Shown here: positions 42,148 through 47,713 of the stretch, one piece after another
Numbering within the stretch: the stretch's first letter is position 1
How the letters are laid out: the number at the start of each line of letters is the position of its first letter
Notes under the pieces: model-generated
Seen by the model: only the letters and a program-made list of their open reading frames with translations
Databases searched by the model: none
Told to the model about the DNA's origin: nothing
Made by a program: the position numbers and the translations under genes
Assembly (NCBI GenBank): GCA_027858965.1
Contig: JAQIBS010000119.1
Span: 1-47,713 of the forward strand
Reading direction: 5' to 3'
Source: Kiritimatiellia bacterium
GTDB taxonomy: Bacteria > Verrucomicrobiota > Kiritimatiellia > RFP12 > UBA1067
DNA: 47,713 nt

Positions 42148-42876
42148 CTAAAAACCCTGCTTTTCATACTGCGGGACCAAACCGATATCCCGCATCTGGT
42201 CCAGAGCATCAATAATTTCCGGAGCAGCACGTGTTCCGATCAACTCCGCTCCGGCCATAATAAATGCATACGCATTCTGCGGACGTGGGAACTTCACGCC
42301 GGCCACTTTTAAACGGACATCAGAGCCTTTGAGAGTGTCGCGCATTAATAAAAACTGAGACATACTCGGTCCTTCAAACTGTCCAGTAGAAGTCTTGGCA
42401 TAATCGGCCCCGGTTTCTGCAACTAACTGGCATGCCTGCTTAATTTCATCATCAGTCAGATAGCATACCTCAAGAATAACCTTGGTCAGGGCATCACCTG
42501 AGGCAGTGACAAAATCTTTCAGTTCCTGACGAACCACCGAGACGTTGCCGCTTTTAAATGCGCCGATATTAATCACAAGGTCAACACTATTACATCCGGC
42601 GGCGATTGCGTGTTCAGTTTCGAACGCTTTCACAACGGATGGAGAGGCTCCAAAAGGAAAGTCAATGCCGGTTGCAATCAGAACATCCGTTCCCTGCAGT
42701 TCCTCGCGGATAACCGGTGTCCAGTAAGGTGTTGCGGAATAGAAGGCGGCACAGTTGTATTTAACAGCCTGCCGACAACCCTCGCGGATGTCACTCTCGG
42801 TAGACTGCTTCGGGAGGACAGAGTAGTCAAACAATTTACCAACTCCAGCCTTGTCAAGTTTTGCAAGATTTATCAT
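42148..42876 (-). CDS. DeoC-family aldolase (deoxyribose-phosphate-aldolase-like)
   Basis: 242 residues; AGGAG seven bases before the ATG. Class I aldolase signature with Schiff-base Lys161 in DYAKTSTGQ, a second Lys190 (LKVAGVK) and Asp99 in SVDLVINIGAF, aligned with Lys167, Lys201 and Asp102 of E. coli DeoC. DeoC cleaves 2-deoxyribose 5-phosphate to glyceraldehyde 3-phosphate and acetaldehyde. The usual PAGGVR motif is changed to VAGVKF and the phosphate-binding tail differs, so a related substrate is possible. It starts nine bases after the HzsA-related gene, with the ribosome site in the gap: one transcript is almost certain. Confidence 0.88.
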   Translation of the reverse strand: MINLAKLDKAGVGKLFDYSVLPKQSTESDIREGCRQAVKYNCAAFYSATPYWTPVIREELQGTDVLIATGIDFPFGASPSVVKAFETEHAIAAGCNSVDLVINIGAFKSGNVSVVRQELKDFVTASGDALTKVILEVCYLTDDEIKQACQLVAETGADYAKTSTGQFEGPSMSQFLLMRDTLKGSDVRLKVAGVKFPRPQNAYAFIMAGAELIGTRAAPEIIDALDQMRDIGLVPQYEKQGF

Positions 42877-42885
42877 ATTTTTCTC

Positions 42886-45800
42886 CTAATCACATTTCAA
42901 CCAATCTCCATTATCGTGCGCCTTAAATGGTCCTGGGCGAATCAACACCGGTGCGCTTTTAAGGCGCGGCTTGATTGCCAGCCAATCAGAGCCCTGAAAC
43001 TGCGGATCATCCTCCTGCCGGATCGCATCATCTGAACGGAACGGACACATGGTATCCACCCAGAGAATCAAACGCAACAGACTGTATGAATCCACCTTCA
43101 CCTTATGATGTTTTCCACTCGCTGCCAGAGCCACCAGTTTGCTCGTATAAGAAAGTCGGGTCATGGGCTCTGGAGTGCGATAGGCCGCCGGATCGGTCGT
43201 ACTGTAGTTCTCAACCTTGAGCGTCCCGGCCAGATCATATCCGGGTGGCAGATGTTCAGGATCGGCACGAGACTTACCCCAACCGGGAATGCCGATCAAA
43301 GTTTTGTAAGGCTCGTAACCGCGCAGGGTCAGATCTAGAGTTTTACGTCCCTTGCCTTCGCCTTGATGACATTTGCCGCAATACCTGTCCAGAACTGGCT
43401 GAACATCCTTGAGATAGCTTATTGATGTGCCGAAACGATGTATGCTGTCAACTTTGGGCGAATGTTTATTCGTCCCCACGGCCTTTTCAATCGAGTCGCA
43501 ACCATCAGGCGCAACTGTAAAACCGTCATCAAAAGCCCAGGGAACCGGCGTTATTGTGTCGGGCTTGCGGCTCATTGCCGTAGATGACCCATAATTCTGT
43601 TGCGGTGCGCGGCTATGCACTTCATGACATCCCAGGCATCCACGACTCTCACCCGGCATCACGTTGGCGAAACTGCGCATGGTCTGCAGGGCGCGGTGAT
43701 TCTCATCCAGCAACTGGAAATGCAGGGCAACACCAGACGGGGCACGAAAATTAACTGAGCCGTCGGGATAAATCGGCACAGTGCCCAGCACCCGTTTAAC
43801 GCCATCCGATTGCAGCAGGGAAACCACTGGTCCGGTAGAAAGGGCGGGACGCTTGTTCCAGTAGGTATAGGTCTTCTGTTCAATATGCAGTACCCTCAGG
43901 AATTTAGCCTTCTTCTTCAATTCGAGTGGTGCCCCATGCCAGACATTAGCGCTGTATATTGTTCCGTCGGCAGGATTCAGGCGTTCCGCCATTGTCGGCC
44001 ATTTCACATGTTCAGAGCGTATCGGGGGCACTTTGCGAGGACGAACAGGTATCGCATGGAAGATATGGTTAACCCCTTCATAAATCAGCTCGCGGTTTCC
44101 ATCTGTATCCATCAGATAGAGCGCAAATTTTTTATCGCGTCTTGCTGAGACCAGAAAATCTCTCTCGCTGAGTGGATATGGAGTCTGGTAGGCATCATAT
44201 GCTCCATAAGCCAGATAGTCCGGCGACTCAATCGGGTCTGACGGACCGTTGCCGCACTCCGGCCACTTGAGTTCAGCAGTGACTTTTGTGAGTCCCTTCG
44301 GAAAGTTAAGTCCCCTGTCAGGATCAACAATACCGATACTTCCGGCAAACCAGTTGTGATGCGCACTACCCGTGAACATAACGCGACGACTGCCGGGAAT
44401 AGGCCGTGCATCCTTGAGAAGATCTGGCCAGACCGACTGGTTTCCCCAGAAAGCATTGGGCTGTGTGCCATCCGGATTAACAGTCCACAAACTCTGCGCC
44501 CGCCACAGCGGCTTATCAGTATACTCCCAGCGGGTATAGATAACACGTCCGTCGTTCATCACTGCCGGCAGATAGTCCGGTTCGTTGTTAGCTGAGATAA
44601 AGAAAAGCTCATCGCCATCCAGAGCTCCGCGCATCAGCATATATGCATTTGTAGGCGGCATACAGCGCACATAGGTGTGGCCTCGGGAGGAGCTGAAAAC
44701 ATAGTGTTTACCATCGGGCAGATAAACAGGATCGTAATCATCAAATATGCCCGAGGTCAGCTGACGCAGTCCGGTGCCATCTATATTCATCTCATAGATA
44801 TGAAAACTTTTTTCATTGTGTGGTTTAAAACAGAAGAGCACGCGCTGCCCGTCGTATGAGAGGTCCGGTCGCCAGAAACTCCCGTGCAGCGGATTCTGCG
44901 GCATCAGGCGACGCACCTTACCATTCAGCGACAACCCGTCCACCACAATCAGCTGTCCACCGGGAACGGCCATGTAGCCAAGACGATGTCTCGTTTCATG
45001 CGGCCACTCCTTTCCTGCAGGATAGGGCATATCCACCATGAGCAACTGCGAAAAATCCACCACAGGATTACTGAGCATCAACGCCCGGCGGATGCGGCGT
45101 ATTGCCAGATAGATTTCTTTTGTCTTTTCCTCTGAAAGTTGCGCCTTGGTCGCTTCAACCTCCAACGTGTGCAGTTCATCGGCGGGTTTACAGAAGCGCG
45201 TTGCCACTGCTCGCGTGCGGGCAATCTCCCTTTTCAGATCCGGTTTACCGCCAACCTGCTTGATCCAGTCGTTTTCAATCGCAACTTGCGCCTCTACTTC
45301 TGTATAAGTTTTTACCGGCGGTGTGGCTGGTGGCACATAGGGAGCCACCGCCTCCGCAACCTTCGGACGTTCCGACACATCAGGCCAATCTGCCGAGACA
45401 CCTTCGAGCAGGATTTCGGCAGAAACGCCGTCCTTCGACTTCATGCGAGAAGCCATGCGGTCCGACCATGTTTTAAGCTCCTGCCACGTACGACGATCCT
45501 CATCCGAACACAGATTCCACTGATCATCGGTCAGGGGCATATATTCCGTCAAACGCGCCACCTGTTTTTCCATCACGACTTCAAGTTCTCTCAGATTCGA
45601 CAGTTCCACAAAACGGGAGGGCGCCTGACTGAACAGCTGAGCGTATTTTGCACACTCATCAGGAAAGCGTATGGCAAGATTCATGGCAAATATATATTTA
45701 ACCTCGGGAGGACACTTTTTGCCACTTTTCTGAAGCATTTTACGAGTCTCAAGAAGCGTTGCAGCAAAAGAAGAGTGCTCCCTTAGCAACGGCTTCCATT

Positions 45801-46470
45801 CATCCGGCAGCGCAGTCATTGCATTTGCGATCAGCTTAGAACTCCCCGTTTTGAATATTGCAGTCAACATTGCGGGGGTCAGTGCTTCGGTATAGAGGCG
45901 CAGATCGTCCATACCACCCTGAAAAAACTCGCCCCGGCCTCCATGCGAACCGATAAACCCCGGGGCTCGCCCCACCTTTGCAAACCCTGAGCGCTGCAGT
46001 TGATGAACCAGCATGCCATCCAGATAGACACTGATCATCTTGCCATCAAATGTTGCCGCCACAAAATGCCAGCACCCATCCAGCACCTGCTCAGGATTTA
46101 TAGGCGCATCGCACTCACGGTAGTACCCGCTGACCTCCAGTCCTAAAGCCAGAATAGCGCCCTTCTCCTGAAATGAGAAAAGCACACGACCCTCGCCGGA
46201 TTCAATGCGGAATATTTCATTATAACGATCAAACTTCTCTGGCTGCACCCATGCCGTAACAGAGAAAGCCTTCATCTGCGCAGGCAGAACATTGCCATCC
46301 ATCTGCAGGGAGTGTGATCCTGAGAGCCGTAATGTCCTGTCCGTCAACACTCTGGAATTTTCCGGTGCAAGCGGAGATTGCGTCAATTGCCTTGAACTCC
46401 ATACCGAATCCGGCATTTCGGCCATGCTTACCATCGCAATCAAAACTATAGTAACAACATTCTTCAGCAT
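42886..46470 (-). CDS. Exported LamG-HzsA-related diheme propeller protein
   Basis: 1194 residues; the AAAGG ribosome site lies in the last codons of iclR, three bases separating the genes. Signal peptide about 1-18 (VVTIVLIAMVSMAE). LamG domain at about 50-215 (FSVTAWVQPEKFDRYNEIF, WHFVAATFDGKMISVYLDG, GGMDDLRLYTEALTP). A helical linker (about 225-460) follows, then the HzsA middle-domain-like propeller: GGQLIVVDGLSLNGKVRRL, LSYDGQRVLFCFK, YDPVYLPDGKHYVFSSSRG, YLPAVMNDGRVIYTRWEY. Haem sites: CLGCH (945-949) and CGKCH (1031-1035), a wider gap than in the paralogues (82 vs 47 residues between sites). The C-terminus is longer and lacks the FYG ending. Encoded between an IclR regulator and a DeoC-type aldolase, so it is tied to a catabolic operon rather than to nitrogen metabolism. 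Confidence 0.86.
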   Translation of the reverse strand: MLKNVVTIVLIAMVSMAEMPDSVWSSRQLTQSPLAPENSRVLTDRTLRLSGSHSLQMDGNVLPAQMKAFSVTAWVQPEKFDRYNEIFRIESGEGRVLFSFQEKGAILALGLEVSGYYRECDAPINPEQVLDGCWHFVAATFDGKMISVYLDGMLVHQLQRSGFAKVGRAPGFIGSHGGRGEFFQGGMDDLRLYTEALTPAMLTAIFKTGSSKLIANAMTALPDEWKPLLREHSSFAATLLETRKMLQKSGKKCPPEVKYIFAMNLAIRFPDECAKYAQLFSQAPSRFVELSNLRELEVVMEKQVARLTEYMPLTDDQWNLCSDEDRRTWQELKTWSDRMASRMKSKDGVSAEILLEGVSADWPDVSERPKVAEAVAPYVPPATPPVKTYTEVEAQVAIENDWIKQVGGKPDLKREIARTRAVATRFCKPADELHTLEVEATKAQLSEEKTKEIYLAIRRIRRALMLSNPVVDFSQLLMVDMPYPAGKEWPHETRHRLGYMAVPGGQLIVVDGLSLNGKVRRLMPQNPLHGSFWRPDLSYDGQRVLFCFKPHNEKSFHIYEMNIDGTGLRQLTSGIFDDYDPVYLPDGKHYVFSSSRGHTYVRCMPPTNAYMLMRGALDGDELFFISANNEPDYLPAVMNDGRVIYTRWEYTDKPLWRAQSLWTVNPDGTQPNAFWGNQSVWPDLLKDARPIPGSRRVMFTGSAHHNWFAGSIGIVDPDRGLNFPKGLTKVTAELKWPECGNGPSDPIESPDYLAYGAYDAYQTPYPLSERDFLVSARRDKKFALYLMDTDGNRELIYEGVNHIFHAIPVRPRKVPPIRSEHVKWPTMAERLNPADGTIYSANVWHGAPLELKKKAKFLRVLHIEQKTYTYWNKRPALSTGPVVSLLQSDGVKRVLGTVPIYPDGSVNFRAPSGVALHFQLLDENHRALQTMRSFANVMPGESRGCLGCHEVHSRAPQQNYGSSTAMSRKPDTITPVPWAFDDGFTVAPDGCDSIEKAVGTNKHSPKVDSIHRFGTSISYLKDVQPVLDRYCGKCHQGEGKGRKTLDLTLRGYEPYKTLIGIPGWGKSRADPEHLPPGYDLAGTLKVENYSTTDPAAYRTPEPMTRLSYTSKLVALAASGKHHKVKVDSYSLLRLILWVDTMCPFRSDDAIRQEDDPQFQGSDWLAIKPRLKSAPVLIRPGPFKAHDNGDWLKCD

Positions 46471-46473
46471 TTC

Positions 46474-47250
46474 TTAACCTTTCCAACCCATTGAAAGAGA
46501 AATTCGTTTCGCACACTCCAGCACACGGGGACCGACCTTTGCTTCAAGTTCCTCAAGCGTATAGTGAATGGTCAGAACAGAACAGCAGATTGCTCCTGCC
46601 ACTTTTCCGCTATAATCATGAACTGGAGCGCTAAAACAGATAATTCCCTTAATGTATGCTTCGTCATCAATAGCATATCCCTGTTTCCGCACAAGATCCA
46701 TCTCAGCCAGAAAGCTCTTACGATCCGCTATAGTCTTATCGGTAAGTTTTTCAAAACCCTCGTCAATCAATCTATCCTGCAAGGCCTTATCTGCATTTGC
46801 AGCCAGGATCTTGCCGGCACCATCGGCATGTAATAAATATCGGCCACCCATACGACCACCTCCAGAACGGATGTCACGCCCACTCGCATGATGAATCAGG
46901 TAGAGAATGCGATTATCATTCAAGACTCCCAGATAACAGCATTCATTCAATTCTTCCCACAATTGATATAGCGGAGCCTGAGCAGCACGAGTTATCGTCA
47001 TACGGGCAACAGGCTTTGAATTATAGTGAAAAGAGAGCAGAGAGGGCTCATACTTGGGTCCATCACCGACCTCAATAATCATTCCTTCTGTGAGTAAAGT
47101 CTGCAGACAGCGATAAACCATATGCTTGCTGAGATCAGTTGCTGCACAAAGTTCAGCCAATCCCAACGGCTTTGGCGACTTGCAAAGCAGCCGTGAAATC
47201 TGTATTCCCGCCCGAAGGCCCGGCACATTGTATTTTGGTTCTTTTTTCAT
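46474..47250 (-). CDS. IclR-family transcriptional regulator
   Basis: 258 residues from the internal ATG at 47250. The longer open frame to 47505 adds 85 residues that belong to a different, exported protein (see the pseudogene), so the IclR start is placed at MKKEPKYNVPGLRAG. No strong ribosome site precedes it. Residues about 10-75 are the winged helix-turn-helix (LRAGIQISRLLCKSPKPLGLAELCAATDLSKHMVYRCLQTLLTEG); about 80-258 is the effector domain (GGRYLLHADGAGKILAA, YAIDDEAYIKGIICFSAPV, SVLTIHYTLEELEAK) ending in SLSMGWKG. It leads the minus-strand operon with the HzsA-related protein, aldolases, kinase and dehydrogenase and probably senses a pathway intermediate. Confidence 0.92.
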   Translation of the reverse strand: MKKEPKYNVPGLRAGIQISRLLCKSPKPLGLAELCAATDLSKHMVYRCLQTLLTEGMIIEVGDGPKYEPSLLSFHYNSKPVARMTITRAAQAPLYQLWEELNECCYLGVLNDNRILYLIHHASGRDIRSGGGRMGGRYLLHADGAGKILAANADKALQDRLIDEGFEKLTDKTIADRKSFLAEMDLVRKQGYAIDDEAYIKGIICFSAPVHDYSGKVAGAICCSVLTIHYTLEELEAKVGPRVLECAKRISLSMGWKG

Positions 47251-47337
47251 TTGTGAACCAATGGTACATATACAAACCGATGATTGCAAGTGGAAAATTT
47301 TATATGTATTATTTTTGATAATCACCACGCATGCTAT

Positions 47338-47528
47338 GCGCACCCATACCTCATCTCCGGGATCAGAGTGATCAATAGCGAACTGTATTGTCTTCCATGG
47401 AGAGCTCCACGAGGTACCACCGGGAATAACATCACGACCTACCGGCGAAACATAATGAATAGTTGCGGATACAGAAATTGCACCGCAAAGCAAACCGACA
47501 ATCATTACGACAAAAATAAAAACTTCAT
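47338..47528 (-). pseudogene. 5' fragment of a secreted parallel beta-helix protein
   Basis: The first residues of the frame upstream of iclR read ATIHYVSPVGRDVIPGGTSW then SSPWKTIQFAIDHSDPGDEV, the standard N-terminus of exported right-handed beta-helix proteins (DUF1565/pectate-lyase-like). Its natural start is ATG at 47528 (MKFLFLS, then a TAA at 47507-47505 region); a one-base deletion takes it out of frame with the remaining signal peptide MIVGLLCGAISVSA. After WVR (about 47338) the similarity stops and ordinary spacer leading to iclR begins. So only the 5' 190 bases of the gene remain, joined to iclR by a deletion or insertion. Confidence 0.6.
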
Positions 47529-47626
47529 TGAATCACTCTTGATATACAGCGTGATAATAACCTACAACATAAGTATATTATATGCAGAATTGAGCGCCAA
47601 ATTGTAATATTAAATGCGACAAACAT

Positions 47627-47704
47627 ATGGACAAAAAAAATGTTCCATGTGACGATAAACCCTCAACAAAAATCGTTCAAAAAATTGCAGAAAGGAAAAA
47701 GTAA
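47627..47704 (+). CDS. Possible 25-residue leader peptide
   Basis: ATG to TAA encodes a Lys-rich peptide opening MDKKNVPCDD and closing QKIAERKK. Its stop lies one base before the next ATG at 47706, and the AAAGGA for that gene lies within its last codons. This would fit a coupled leader or simply chance. No upstream ribosome site is clear. Confidence 0.2.
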   Translation: MDKKNVPCDDKPSTKIVQKIAERKK

Positions 47705-47705
47705 C

Positions 47706-47713
47706 ATGGAACA
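47706..47713 (+). CDS. Start of a plus-strand gene cut by the window edge
   Basis: ATGGAACA with AAAGGA (47691-47696) nine bases upstream suggests a gene starting here, divergent from the iclR operon. Only Met-Glu and part of the next codon are visible, so no identity is possible. Confidence 0.4.

Noticed and set aside
20279..46470. Hydrazine synthase / anammox metabolism
   Set aside because: Only the HzsA middle-domain-like propeller and haem sites are present; there is no HzsB or HzsC, no hydrazine dehydrogenase, and the neighbours are sugar-type enzymes.
47251..47505. 343-residue IclR with a sensory N-terminal extension
   Set aside because: The extension reads as the N-terminus of an exported beta-helix protein with its own signal peptide, which cannot be a part of a DNA-binding regulator.

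Overview
The window looks like a chromosomal piece from a bacterium of the PVC superphylum, most likely Kiritimatiellota or a close relative (Lentisphaerota/Verrucomicrobiota). This is an inference from gene content: many large Sec-exported proteins built from LamG, discoidin (F5/8 type C) and autotransporter-associated repeat modules, HzsA-related multidomain proteins, XylR-type (sugar-sensor plus AraC) and IclR regulators, and a WbsX/GH99-like protein. There is no rRNA, recognisable tRNA, CRISPR array, transposase or phage gene.

Layout. (1) 0-5.9 kb: a secreted alpha/alpha-toroid protein and a triple-LamG protein on the minus strand, divergent from a XylR-family regulator. (2) 6-10.7 kb: a decayed AlbA_2/Schlafen-type remnant, then a plus-strand group with an SPFH protein carrying three zinc ribbons, a membrane Tim44-like/zinc-ribbon/TerB protein, a DUF6172 protein and a cold-shock protein. 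(3) 11.2-25 kb: a secreted GH99-like protein, divergent from an IclR regulator that heads a plus-strand cluster: LamG x3; esterase-LamG x2; alpha/beta hydrolase; esterase fused to an HzsA-related diheme protein; SMP-30-like propeller. (4) 25.2-30.4 kb: a lipoprotein with an EF-hand, a discoidin protein, and a hipBA toxin-antitoxin pair with its own palindromic operator. (5) 47.3 down to 30.4 kb, all minus strand: IclR, LamG-HzsA-related diheme protein, DeoC-family aldolase, FGGY kinase, glycerol-dehydrogenase-type enzyme, class II aldolase and PHP phosphoesterase, followed by a discoidin/autotransporter-repeat protein and a third HzsA-related diheme protein. (6) The right edge holds the broken 5' end of a beta-helix protein and the first codons of a plus-strand gene.

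How it may work together (inference). Two IclR-headed clusters each contain a large exported propeller protein with two CxxCH haem sites, and a third such protein follows the second cluster. Cluster 5 adds a complete-looking cytoplasmic route (polyol oxidation, kinase, two aldolases, phosphoesterase); cluster 3 adds exported esterases and carbohydrate-binding-type modules. A plausible reading is periplasmic or surface attack on a glycan or polyol followed by cytoplasmic catabolism of the released unit. No substrate can be named: the window has no sulfatase and no SusC/D pair.

The most striking signal is a short C-terminal tag, G-[TS]-x-I-[LIM]-[IL]-[KQ]-COOH, that ends five exported proteins of different architecture (ends at 2040, 17031, 19250, 26013 and 33851). 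I do not recognise it as a described sorting signal. Next are the three HzsA-related proteins, each with a different N-terminal module. Intergenic DNA is rich in small repeats: two heptamer arrays of one sequence and one of another, a family of GCGGC-triloop-GCCGC hairpins, a 63-bp repeat placed exactly at gene 3' ends, and a 37-bp repeat present twice in inverted orientation 37 kb apart.
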